Shown here: positions 17,709-26,900 of the stretch, piece after piece
Layout: every line of letters starts with the position of its first letter
Numbering within the stretch: the stretch's first letter is position 1
IMG/VR virus record: IMGVR_UViG_3300025660_000005
Location: 1-64,000 of that record
DNA: 64,000 bases
Strand: one strand, 5' to 3'
Source of the DNA: a virus
Program-made: the position numbers and the translations under genes
Notes under the pieces: model-generated
What the model was told of the DNA's origin: nothing
Seen by the model: only the letters and a program-made list of their open reading frames with translations
The model's database searches: none

Positions 17709-18704
17709 CTACCCACAGAAGGCCAGAAGCCGAGCAGTCAGACTCATCCAGGGGTTCAAGGCACCGGTCAAAAGGTCTCTTTCGGTGAGGGCCAGCTTGC
17801 CGATCAGAGCCTGCACGTCGCCTTGAGTCCACATGGCGGATTGTGGGGCGAGCTTGTTCTTGTAGTACCACTCGTTGATGTTCAGCCGGAGGGCGGCCTC
17901 CTTGAACCCGATCCCCTCCGCCTTCATCCTGAGCGGACCCAGCCACCTGTAGACTGTGGAGGCCAGCAACCGGCAGATGTAGATCGTGGGGTCACCCTTG
18001 TTCGTCTTCTTGATGCGGTCCAGGACCTTGGCCACCTTCACGCCATCCTTGCGGGACAGGGCGTTCGTCAGGGGCGTAGTGAGGGCCACCCCTAGAGGTG
18101 CGAGGCCACCTTTGACGTGCGTGCCGTCTATGGTGGTGGACCCGTCCAGGGAGGCCAGTTCGGCCATCTTGAGCAACTCGTAGTGGATGAGCCCCTTGTC
18201 TGTCCCGACCCTCTGGACGATCCCACTGGCGAGGGGGAACGAGATCTTCTTATCGAAGGTGTCCTTGGCCTCCATGATCACGAACTCGACGGCCAGTTCC
18301 TCACGCTTCCACGGGGACTCGGCCTCGTCGTATATCTGTTTGGCCTTCACCTCTTTCTTCAGGAACTCGGCGAACGCTTTGCCCGCCTTGGTCCGTGTGT
18401 CCAGCTTCCCGTCCACGTACAGCAACAGGACGGACTCGCCCTCATCCCGCTTCATGAACTCACGGTACAGATCGAGCTTCCCCTTGTGGGGCTTCTCTAC
18501 GACCACCAGCACCGGGGCTTCGAACATCACGTCCGCCGCAGCGGCGTCCCAAATGGACATAGGGTCGGTGGCGTCAGCGTAGGACACACGCCACCCGACC
18601 TTCTCCTGATCGAGGATGGTCTTACGGAGGGCACGGCGACGGTTGAACCCGTCAGTGCCTGCGATGGCAACCAGCTTCGGGGGTGCCTTCTTCTCTTTGG
18701 CCAT
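17709..18704 (-). CDS. DNA polymerase III delta subunit-like protein
   Basis: A 331-residue protein resembling HolA: a GTDGFNRRRALRKTI start like the delta nucleotide-fold opening, a DEGESVLLLYVDGKLD-type segment, and a helical C-terminal half that ends by pairing a lineage helix with LLTGALNPW. It would bind and open the sliding clamp. It overlaps the delta'-like gene by ATGA, which supports a clamp-loader pair. Sequence similarity is moderate and read by eye only. The ATG at 18704 is chosen for this coupling. About 140 bases without a gene follow before the reductase start; they hold one hairpin but no full riboswitch. Confidence 0.6.
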   Translation of the reverse strand: MAKEKKAPPKLVAIAGTDGFNRRRALRKTILDQEKVGWRVSYADATDPMSIWDAAAADVMFEAPVLVVVEKPHKGKLDLYREFMKRDEGESVLLLYVDGKLDTRTKAGKAFAEFLKKEVKAKQIYDEAESPWKREELAVEFVIMEAKDTFDKKISFPLASGIVQRVGTDKGLIHYELLKMAELASLDGSTTIDGTHVKGGLAPLGVALTTPLTNALSRKDGVKVAKVLDRIKKTNKGDPTIYICRLLASTVYRWLGPLRMKAEGIGFKEAALRLNINEWYYKNKLAPQSAMWTQGDVQALIGKLALTERDLLTGALNPWMSLTARLLAFCG

Positions 18705-19366
18705 CAGCCCACCCCCATCAAGGCGGAGATCAACTCCGTCGGCGTCGGGTTGTAGTGCGAGGCCACCTTGCGTAGCCGTTCCCACAGCGCCCGTCTCTTG
18801 GGGCAGTCCAGGTCTGTACTGACCGCATCAGCCGACGCCTTCAAGAAGGACAGCACATCCCGGGTCTTCTTGGCGAACTTCTGGACATCAGACGGGATTA
18901 GGTGGACGTCACCGGACAGGGCGTTGTCCACCGCGACCCACGCCGTGGCCACAAGGTCTTCATCCTCGTCGGACTCGCCCGCTCCCGGCACCCACTGTTC
19001 CATGCACCGGGAGCGCACGGTAGCGGACACTGAGCCATAGTCGTAGGCCCACAGGATCGGCTGCACGACGCCTTCAGCGAACTCCTCGATCCCTTTGAGC
19101 AGGACGTCGGTCGCCTTGGCTTGTGCCTCGTCCACGGGGCCTATGACGACGCAACCGACGGAGTCATAGAGGGGGGTGTCCAACAGTAGGGCCATCGCTT
19201 CACGGGCTTCGGCGACATTCAGGGAGAAGAGGGTCTGGTCCTTCTTGGGCTTGGCCCGCTTCTCCTCAGTGTCCCCGAAATCACCTGACAGGTGACCGAC
19301 CTCGATGGCCTTGCTGTATGCGGCTTGTCGGGCACCAGGCCCGTGGAGCAATATGCAGGATGCCAC
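18704..19366 (-). CDS. clamp-loader delta' subunit-like protein
   Basis: A 220-residue protein. The segment CVVIGPVDEAQAKATDVLL followed by SATVRSRC mimics the Walker-B/sensor region of delta'/tau (DEA-x-ALLK and T-x-RSRC). The N-terminal ILLHGPG lacks the GKT of a working P-loop, as in many delta' proteins. It starts with GTG at 19366 behind AGGAGG. No gamma/tau ATPase is visible in this window, so the motor subunit would have to be encoded elsewhere or supplied by the host. Confidence 0.6.
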   Translation of the reverse strand: MASCILLHGPGARQAAYSKAIEVGHLSGDFGDTEEKRAKPKKDQTLFSLNVAEAREAMALLLDTPLYDSVGCVVIGPVDEAQAKATDVLLKGIEEFAEGVVQPILWAYDYGSVSATVRSRCMEQWVPGAGESDEDEDLVATAWVAVDNALSGDVHLIPSDVQKFAKKTRDVLSFLKASADAVSTDLDCPKRRALWERLRKVASHYNPTPTELISALMGVG

Positions 19367-19414
19367 GCTTACCTCCTGTAAGGGAATCTTACCCGAGGAA
19401 AGCGGGCGAGGAGC

Positions 19415-19633
19415 CTACTGACCGATCTGGAAGATGCCCTTGCAGGTCGTACAGCGATATCTGATGAGCTTTCCGGCCCGCTCCGCCAGGTTGAAGGCTC
19501 CCCCAGCACGACCCATGGGCTTCTGTGCCCGCTGCATGATGATCTCGGCCTGGTTGCCCTCACACTTCTCACTCGCACGGCACTTGATCCAGAGCGTCTT
19601 GGGGACAGGAACCTTTTTCTTCTCGTCAGCCAT
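19415..19633 (-). CDS. small zinc-ribbon-like protein, 72 aa
   Basis: A basic protein with Cys pairs at the middle (C-x5-C in the CRASEKC segment) and end (CTTC), spaced as a zinc ribbon. The ATG at 19633 has a GGAGG site five bases upstream and is preferred over 19645. It overlaps the upstream gene by eight bases. It may bind nucleic acid or assist transcription; no family is recognised. Confidence 0.6.
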   Translation of the reverse strand: MADEKKKVPVPKTLWIKCRASEKCEGNQAEIIMQRAQKPMGRAGGAFNLAERAGKLIRYRCTTCKGIFQIGQ

Positions 19634-20183
19634 TGGGGCCTCCATCCACTTCGGGGTACGTCAACTTGGGGTGCCCCTCCGGCCACACAAGGGAGTCCCC
19701 CGTGTCCATGGGGTCTGTGTCAGGCAGGACGATAGGCTCCCCGGGTGCAACAGGATCAACCAGCGTGCTGGACGACTCCGGTTCTGCATCCGGTTGTACC
19801 ATACCCTGTTCCTTGAGACGGACGATCAGGGCTGCTTCGATCTTGTCGGTCACCCCCTTGTAGTCACCCTCCTCAATCAGGGCTTGGTTCAACGACACAC
19901 GCAGGGACGTCGTGTCCTCTGTCACGATCTGGTAGGTCGGGTCTTCCAGCACAGGAACGACCACGTTTTGCCAGACGTACCAGATGACCTTGTAGGGGAA
20001 GTAGCCCTTGTAGGCGGGAGCTAGAGGCCCTCCAGGGGCCAACTGAACAACCACCCAACGTGCAGGAGCAGCCCTTGTAGTCCCAGGGAAGTCCGCATGA
20101 GCACGGCTTAACAGGATATGCAGGCAGCCCACAGCCATCTTGCGGGTGTCGAAGCGTTCGTACTCTGATGTCCTGATCGTCAC
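19626..20183 (-). CDS. hypothetical protein, 185 aa
   Basis: Not recognised. The first 120 residues look folded, with an aromatic YKGYFPYKVIWYVW stretch; the last 60 are Pro/Asp-rich and likely disordered. The start is preceded by a good AGGAGGG site. It is the first gene after the long structured non-coding stretch at 20184-20906 and may share its transcript. Confidence 0.55.
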   Translation of the reverse strand: MTIRTSEYERFDTRKMAVGCLHILLSRAHADFPGTTRAAPARWVVVQLAPGGPLAPAYKGYFPYKVIWYVWQNVVVPVLEDPTYQIVTEDTTSLRVSLNQALIEEGDYKGVTDKIEAALIVRLKEQGMVQPDAEPESSSTLVDPVAPGEPIVLPDTDPMDTGDSLVWPEGHPKLTYPEVDGGPNG

Positions 20184-20640
20184 AGCACCCTCCTACAGAG
20201 GTCCCGTAGACACAGAATACCGAGGCCGGGGTCTAAACTTGAAACTATTGGGGTGGAACTTTGGCGGAGAGGCAAACTTGGGAGTTTTTAATACACGTCG
20301 CCCAAGCCCCACTAGGGGTAACCTGCGCTGGATTTTCCGGCTGCCGTTGCAGTCGCTACTACGTTGACGAGAACAAGCACTGGAATCTTAACCGCTATCC
20401 CTACTCATCATCCGGTCGTCCTACGGACGCCCTTTTCTCTCATCATGGTCCTGAGAGTCAGGGTCATTCTACCGCAGTCCGTGATGGGCTACCCGGGGTC
20501 AGGTGCGTTCCTCGTTACACCTGAAGGCTCCCATCCAGGCCCTCTCCCATACGGAAAGGGCAAACCTCAAATCACCTTCACCATCGAGGGGACCAAGGAG
20601 TCCCGCAGATGACGAGGTTCGACATGTTCAAAGAACAGAC
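20184..20640 (-). ncRNA. putative large structured RNA
   Basis: There is no convincing coding frame in 20184-20906. On the minus strand the part from 20640 down carries a boxA-like GTTCTTTGAAC (20636-20626) followed by closely packed hairpins: arms 20582-20593/20600-20611, 20539-20547/20553-20561 (9 bp), 20499-20505/20518-20524 (7 bp), 20437-20442/20452-20457 (6 bp), 20417-20421/20425-20429, and 20307-20310/20315-20318. The 9-bp arm, and another at 20745-20760 outside this span, need G-U pairs valid only in minus-strand RNA, which indicates the transcribed strand. The 3' end may run into the leader of the 185-aa gene. The class is unknown. Confidence 0.5.
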
Positions 20641-20906
20641 CGTCCTGTGGGGGCGCTCTCAAAGCTCAATGGCTTCCCCTCCGGTTACCCGGATACCTGC
20701 CAAGTCATTAGGACTATGACTCTCTGCCTCCAGTGGCTTTCCACGATCCCCAAGGGGACCAGTACTCAACGGCACCGGAGCGGCAACAGTACGTCTCATT
20801 TTCAGAGATCAGGTCGGTCGGTCGAACCAAGTACAAAGGGTAGTCGCCGTTAGGGCACGACGTCAAGGAAACAGAGGGGGCTGTAAGGGGGCAGGATGAG
20901 TGGGGT
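20641..20906 (-). other. non-coding stretch upstream of the structured RNA
   Basis: 266 bases between the 3' end of the 394-aa gene and the boxA-like element. It contains the hairpin GGTCCCC/GGGGATC (20745-20760, G-U pair valid on the minus strand) but no recognised promoter. Short open frames in both directions lack ribosome-binding sites and typical codon bias. It may be the first part of the same RNA. Confidence 0.35.
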
Positions 20907-22091
20907 TCAGGAAACCGGGACGCTGTCGGGCCTTTCGGCGACATGACGGTGGACGACTTTCTCGATGATGCTGCCGTCCATCCACCGGGTGGTGACGTGC
21001 TCGACCATGTCCCTGTCGGCCTTCTTCTTTTTACGGTTCCGGTTGCGGGGGAGGATGATGGACAGCGGGTTGCCGTCCTTGAGCTTGGTCAGGTCGGGCT
21101 TGACGATCTCGTCGAACAATTCCTCGGCCTGTAGGCGCTTCTTGATCTCCTTGAGGAGGCTCTTGTCGGCCCACAGTTCCTTGAAGAACGCCGCCCAAGC
21201 GGCCTTCCAGTAGTTCACGGAGAAGCTGCCGGGTGAGATGTTCGCCCAATCGGCCATCTGGTTCCTCTGCACGAAGCGGCCCTTCTCGGCCTGCTCCAGC
21301 CAGTACAGCATGGCGGGGGACCAGTCCCGGTTGTTGGTAAACGCCTTCTTCATCAAGGCACGGAACTTCTTGCCCAACGGGTCACCCATCTTACGGTAGG
21401 TGATGGCTGACAGGAACTCATGCGGGGTGCTGTATTCGGGCTCCGGCTCATCACTCGGGGCAGCGAACTCGTAGTCCTTGCCGTCCTCGTCCGTGGGCAT
21501 CTCCTGTTCGGGAGGGGCGTCACGCTTGAGGGTAATGAGCTTCTGCTTGATCCACGAGGCGATGACACCCTTGCCGACCATGACAGGGGACTCCTTGCCG
21601 GACAGGATCCCGCTCTTCAAGGTCTTGCCTGCTGACCGGGGGATCGGCGTGGCCGCCTTGTCCTCCTTCGTCAACGACTGGCCCATCAGGGTCAGATTGA
21701 TGAGTTCGTCCGCCTCGACCGGCAGGCCCATCGACGAGATGGTACGGGCCACGTTGGCCTCGACCGCCTCATACATGCGGGTGTAGCCGGTGGAGAACCA
21801 CTCGGGGTCTACTGTGGCCTTCTCAAACGCCGCCTGTGCCAGAGGAAGGCCGCGCTTGCCCTTCTTCCACCAGATGCCGTCCTTGACGTTGGCCGCACCC
21901 TCTAGCGTCTGGAGGCGAAGCATGATGTCGTACTCACGGCGCATGGCACCGGACGCACCGGACACCCAGCGGGAGGCCACCCTGTGTGTCAGCTTGTCCG
22001 TATCGGTGACCGCAGCGGCCTCACGGGATGCTAGATCCCGGGCAACACGGTTGAGGGCCACCAGGTCTCTTTTCAATGTGTTCAGCGTCAT
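20907..22091 (-). CDS. hypothetical protein, 394 aa (possible DNA-binding)
   Basis: A largely helical, basic protein with no confident family. A segment around residues 120-185 (ELINLTLMGQSL, then VIASWIKQKLITLKR) and a later region (RNQMADWANISPGSFSVNYW) look like helix-turn-helix stretches and faintly recall sigma regions 2 and 4; this is speculative. It is transcribed from a sigma-70-like promoter just upstream, divergent from the sigma-like gene at 22337. Confidence 0.6.
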   Translation of the reverse strand: MTLNTLKRDLVALNRVARDLASREAAAVTDTDKLTHRVASRWVSGASGAMRREYDIMLRLQTLEGAANVKDGIWWKKGKRGLPLAQAAFEKATVDPEWFSTGYTRMYEAVEANVARTISSMGLPVEADELINLTLMGQSLTKEDKAATPIPRSAGKTLKSGILSGKESPVMVGKGVIASWIKQKLITLKRDAPPEQEMPTDEDGKDYEFAAPSDEPEPEYSTPHEFLSAITYRKMGDPLGKKFRALMKKAFTNNRDWSPAMLYWLEQAEKGRFVQRNQMADWANISPGSFSVNYWKAAWAAFFKELWADKSLLKEIKKRLQAEELFDEIVKPDLTKLKDGNPLSIILPRNRNRKKKKADRDMVEHVTTRWMDGSIIEKVVHRHVAERPDSVPVS

Positions 22092-22126
22092 GCTGGCTTC
22101 CTTTCAGCACTGTCTACCACGACACC

Positions 22127-22156
22127 AGTATAGAACGAACACCGAGCGACGTGCAA
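22127..22156 (-). promoter_or_regulatory. sigma-70-like promoter
   Basis: TTGCAC (22156-22151) and TATACT (22132-22127) are 18 bases apart on the minus strand, about 40 bases upstream of the 394-aa gene. It differs from the GCTTAG-type promoters elsewhere and would suit host RNA polymerase early in infection. Confidence 0.5.
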
Positions 22157-22195
22157 GTTCTTGTTATCATTCCAGAATCTAGGATGGCGTTTTCC

Positions 22196-22223
22196 TTGAC
22201 AGGCAACAGGAGCGTGGTACATT
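22196..22223 (+). promoter_or_regulatory. sigma-70-like promoter for the sigma-like gene
   Basis: TTGACA (22196-22201) and TACATT (22218-22223) are 16 bases apart, about 110 bases upstream of the ATG at 22337. A perfect -35 contrasts with the GCTTAG class. This fits host-driven expression of a phage sigma factor that then reads phage promoters (inference). Confidence 0.55.
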
Positions 22224-22336
22224 CAAGGCACAGGCCACCACCGCAACCTGCTCGTAAGAAAGCCCGTTCAAGTTGGTGGTCGAAACCCAGCCAAGGCTCA
22301 TGCTCGAAAGAGCGATTGCCTAAGGAGGAACCCCGG

Positions 22337-23701
22337 ATGACCAATGTGAATCCCTGTCTCCCGTCTCCCCAACAGTTCACGCCCCACCTGATCAAGCAGC
22401 TAGGCAAGGCCACCGACTTCAAAAGCGGGATTCTGGTCTCTAGTGCGGACATCCTCCCCGACGTGATCCGTGACGCCGGGTACGACCCGGACAACCTCAG
22501 TCAGTACGGCGACCCGAAGGACGGCTGGCAGCGCCCCGGTCGGGACAAGCCCAACGGCTTCGACCGGCGCATCTGGTACTCGTACCGTCGCCTCCACTGG
22601 CGTTCCCAGAATCCGATGGTCTTGACCGGCCACCGTGGCAAGTGGGGACTCACCGATGCAGGGGTAGCCCTCGCCGAGAAGCTGTGCCCCCGTCCCCTCC
22701 CCGCTCCGTCCCCCGCCCTATTCCACGAACCCATCCTCAAGGCGCTGGGTCAGGCCACCGACTACGAGCCTGACCCCTTGAGTTTCAAGGAGATTCTCCC
22801 GGACGTGTTCCAGGTTCTGGGGTACGACTTGGCGGCCCTCCCTCGTGGCTGGGACGTGAAGACTTCCAATGGCACCCTGCTGGCCCCGGAGCGTGCCCGT
22901 TGGGCCATGAAGAACCTCTGTGACCGGGCCATCCCCTACGTGGAAAAGGCCGGACACGGCAAGTGGCGGCTGACCACCGCAGGGATCGAGGAGGCCCGCC
23001 GCCTCACCGGAGCCAAGAAGGCCAACCTCACGGGCGAGTTCCTGGGTCAGCGGATCAAGGAGACCGGCGGCCACCAGGGCGACCTGATGAAGATGATGGC
23101 CGGTGCCGTGGCGAAGAAGCTCCCTATCTCAGCCCGCACGAACCGGGTCGAGGACCACGTCCAGAACTGTCTCCTGCGGTTGATCCAGCGTGACAGCCTG
23201 AGAGAGCGGATTCTGGCAGGCAAGAAGATCCCCGACTCCCTGCTGTCCACCTACGCTGTCCGGGCCGGTTACACGGACATCCGGGACGAGGGGAAAGACC
23301 CCGTCGCACGGGAACTGTACGGGGCACGGACTCAGTCGGAGCGTCAGCACGGCGTCGTTACGGCTCCCATGTCCGACCCCCGGATCGTGTGGCAGCGTGG
23401 CGATGACGGGCACGCAGGCGAAATGATGGACATCGCCTCTGAACCCTTGGACGCCCCCAACGCCGTAGACGACTGGATCCAGTTCGAAGGGATCATGGAG
23501 CGGATCGAGGACATCGTGCGGGAGAAGAAGCCGAAGGCGTGGATGCGCTACGTCGGCATCATCCGCATGCGGGTCTGTGGGTTCACCGTCAAGGAGATCG
23601 CTCACGAGGAGGGCGTCAGCCCCCACCGTGCGGCTTCTATCGTGGCGGAGGCCCGCCGCTGTGTGAAAGAGGCTGGTTCGGATTCCCTGTTGATGTGCTA
23701 G
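22337..23701 (+). CDS. sigma-70/ECF-like factor with two N-terminal winged-helix repeats
   Basis: A 454-residue protein. Residues 12-116 and 124-230 are tandem copies of a winged-helix-like unit (H-x-IKxLGxATD/Y ... G-KW-LT-AG-xxA). Residues about 250-345 resemble sigma region 2 (RVEDHVQNCLLRLIQ, then a DIRDEG helix). Residues 410-450 form a region-4-like HTH (GFTVKEIAHEEGVSPHRAAS). It would direct RNA polymerase to phage promoters. The ATG at 22337 follows TAAGGAGG; earlier in-frame codons are rejected. The combination with duplicated winged helices is unusual. The sigma call is by motif only. Confidence 0.6.
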   Translation: MTNVNPCLPSPQQFTPHLIKQLGKATDFKSGILVSSADILPDVIRDAGYDPDNLSQYGDPKDGWQRPGRDKPNGFDRRIWYSYRRLHWRSQNPMVLTGHRGKWGLTDAGVALAEKLCPRPLPAPSPALFHEPILKALGQATDYEPDPLSFKEILPDVFQVLGYDLAALPRGWDVKTSNGTLLAPERARWAMKNLCDRAIPYVEKAGHGKWRLTTAGIEEARRLTGAKKANLTGEFLGQRIKETGGHQGDLMKMMAGAVAKKLPISARTNRVEDHVQNCLLRLIQRDSLRERILAGKKIPDSLLSTYAVRAGYTDIRDEGKDPVARELYGARTQSERQHGVVTAPMSDPRIVWQRGDDGHAGEMMDIASEPLDAPNAVDDWIQFEGIMERIEDIVREKKPKAWMRYVGIIRMRVCGFTVKEIAHEEGVSPHRAASIVAEARRCVKEAGSDSLLMC

Positions 23702-23940
23702 ACGAGGGACCGCATGTCGTAGGCCCCGTGTTCGGGGAGGCGCTGGTCATCGACCAGTAGACGTTCGGCGAACATCGTGACGATGCCCCTCACGTCATCC
23801 ATCTTGAAACCTTCCGCCAGCAAGATGTCGGCGAAGAGTTGCGTGTTGGCGTTGACCGCCTTGGACCACAAGGCGGCTCCCCGTAGCCCATCGATGTATT
23901 CCTGCCACTCGGCCATGGTTTCGGGTAAGCGGTCGCCCAT
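23698..23940 (-). CDS. hypothetical protein, 80 aa
   Basis: A small helical acidic protein, not recognised. It starts at 23940 (TAATG overlap with the helicase stop, GAGGGGAG upstream). Its stop overlaps the sigma-like gene's stop by four bases on the opposite strand, so the two transcripts converge here with no room for a terminator. Confidence 0.6.
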   Translation of the reverse strand: MGDRLPETMAEWQEYIDGLRGAALWSKAVNANTQLFADILLAEGFKMDDVRGIVTMFAERLLVDDQRLPEHGAYDMRSLV

Positions 23941-26900
23941 TAGACTCCCCTCACCCGGCCCACGTAGGGCGAAGTCATGAGTTCCATGATGTCCTGGTTC
24001 AGCCTGGTCTTGGAGGACTCGTGACGGGCAAGGCCCTCCCACTCACCGCCCAGGTCCAGTCCCTGTGCCTCCCGCATGATGGCGTTGAACACGTCAGCGT
24101 CCATCTCCTGGAAGTACCTGCGGATCTCGTCCAGCGTGCCATCAAGTTCCGTCTGAGCCTCCGGGGTGTTCGGGTCGTAGACTGCGTCGATGGTGATCTC
24201 GTCGACCGGCTGGTCTTGCCCCTGACGCCACGCCCTCGCTGTCCGCTGCTTCATGGACTCAGAGTTCCAACCGTCCCGGTCGAGGTGAATGACCGTGTCG
24301 AAGGCCTGGAGGTTGTGCCCGTACTGATAGGTCGGGCCGTACAACGCCAACGTCCTGATCCGCCTGTCGGGCGTGATGATCTCCTTGAGGACGAACTGTT
24401 GCCAGTTGTCGGCCTTGTAATGGACGTTGTCGGGGCCCGCAGGGAGCAGGGGGTGCCTACGGTACGTCTTCTTATGGAAAGGCAGCGTGTGCGTTGTTAC
24501 GCCCCCTGTCTCGGCGAGTACCTGGTCACGCTTCTCCGGCTTCATCTTGGCCAGGAGGTCCCTCGGCATCTCAAACGTGATCTTCTGGATAGGGGCGTCC
24601 CCGTCCATGAAGTGGATCTCGTCTTTGAGGGCTACAGCGTGCCAGCCGGTGATCTTCTTCGCCATGTGACGGGCCGCCGACCAGATGAGCCTGGTGTCGT
24701 CCGTGAACAGGAGGGCACGGCTGGCTCCGTCCGTGGCATCGACCTTGTCCCGGATGACCTCTTCGGCCACCAGGAGCTTCGGACTCTGGATGTGTTCGGC
24801 CTCCGCCTCCAACTCCTCCGGGGAGAACCTGGTAGCCCAGACCTTGAGTGCCCTCTTGAACTGGTGCGGGAGCGGGATCGGGTCCCCCAACTTGTCCGGG
24901 TAGGGGAGCGTCTCCGTCCGCATCATGTGGGCGATGTCCGTCAGGGCGATCTCGGGGTGGTTCGCCAGGTCGTTGAGCAGCTTGACGACGGGCTTGAACG
25001 CCTTGCCGAAGATGCGCTCTACGTCGGGATGGCGGCCTGAGATCCCCGCTTTCTCCCTGTCTTTGAACCTGGTGGCGAGCCCTTTCATCATGTAGGCGAA
25101 CTGGTCGGTGACCGCCCTGTAGGCGTCTTCCACCTGGGGCGGCATCACGGCGACCATGTTCTCAGCCTGGAGGGGGGGTAGCTCGTCCCCTGTGTTCCGC
25201 TTATCGGCGTAGTAGATGTTCCGCTTTACCCATGTGTGCAGGTCCCTGCGGACGAGGGGGTCGGTCTTCACCCCAACGATGCGGCCACCGATGGTCTCAC
25301 AGAACCGCTCCTTGAACCGCCGCATCTCCTTGCGGTTGTCCTTGGCCTCAATGGAGGGGCCGTTCAGGGGCGTGTTGTTCGTGATCGCTGTCAGGACGTA
25401 GGCGTCCATGGGGCGCTTGTCCATAGGGCTGGCGGTCAGGCAGATCTTGCGGGGGTGCCACAGGTCCAGGGCTGCCGACGCAGCGCCTGCCTCCCTGTTC
25501 CGCATCTTGTGGGCCTCGTCGAAGTAGATGGCCACGTAGAGGGCCGTGTTCCACCGACGACGCTTCCAGTACTTAGCGATGTGGGAGGGCGGCTTGCCTG
25601 TCTTGGACGACCCGGAGAACTCTGAGTACGAGATGATGTCTACCCGTGCCCGGAGTTCCTTGGAGTCCGAGATGAACGCCCGGATCTCTTTCGGGAGGTT
25701 GCCCTTGAGGGCAGGCGGGCACACGAAGAGGAACCGTCCGTTAGTCTGGATCTCTTTGCCGTCGGGCCGGGTGTAGGAGGCATCCTCGTCGGCCAGCCCG
25801 TCCCGGATGAGCTTCTGCATCCCTGCGATGGCGATGAGGGTCTTACCCACGCCCGTCTCCGGTGCCAGAACCCCGTTCCCGCCGTTGGCGTCCATCCAGG
25901 CCAGTGCCTGCTTCTGGATCACGTTCAGGTCGAAGGGCTTGATGAGGCCCGTCTCCCTGTCCGTCTTGCGGGTCACGAAGCCGCCAAGGTTGCCCGCAGT
26001 GTAATTGGTAAGGTTATCCTCCGCCGTGGCCGCCTCTGCGTTGGAGAGGTCCTTGTAGTAGGACTTGACCAGTTCCAGGGCGGACGCTGACAGCGACATC
26101 CCTTGGAGGGTCTCCATGACGACGCCGAAGTCCTTGGGGTCGAGGTAGAAGGCTGCCGCACGGCTGCCCTCCACCTTCTCGTGGGTGATGCTTGGGATGC
26201 ACCCTCGCTTGCGGCCCACGTTGCAGGCCAGTTCCTTGAGGGCGTTCCTGAGCACCGTGTAGTCCTTGGACCCGGGCACCTTCAAGAAGAGCTTCTGTGA
26301 CTTCTGGCGGAGCTTGCGGCCTTTGAACGTCCGCACCGTGGTCACGTCGGCCACAGTCACGTAGGGCTCCCTGTCAGCGGGATCGATGCGGACGGGGACC
26401 TTACCGCCGTGCCCCGTGGTGGCGCTGTACGTGTAGGCCGTGCCTTCAATGAGGCGGCCCTGTGAGTTCACCATGTCGTCGAGGTAGACGCCCTTGAACC
26501 GCCCGGACACGATGACCGGGTGGTACTGAGCCTCTGTGTCACCGTCCTCGTCCACGATGAAGGTGGGCTTCTGCTTGACCGGGAAGATGCGGGTTAGACG
26601 TCCCTGTTTGGCCTTGTCATCTGTAAGGGACACCCACTCCATCTCACCCAGAAGCTGGTCAGTGTCGTTGGGGTCCAACCGGAGGAGATCCCGAACAGGG
26701 ACCTCCGTGCGGGTGGGGATGAGCGCCATCTTCTTGCGGGCCTCTGCGTTCTCCCGGCGCTTGGTGACATACTCATCCTGAGTCAGGACGTCGCCATCCC
26801 GGTCGAATATGAGCTTCTCGCCAGTCTCCTGGTTGATCCCGTACTGGACGGGGCGGCCCATGATGAAGCCCGTCTCAGGTTCCAGGCCCTGACGGGTGAT

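Noticed and set aside
20364-20612. Plus-strand 82-codon frame in the gene-free stretch
   Set aside because: No ribosome-binding site, poor codon bias, and it lies antisense to the hairpins.
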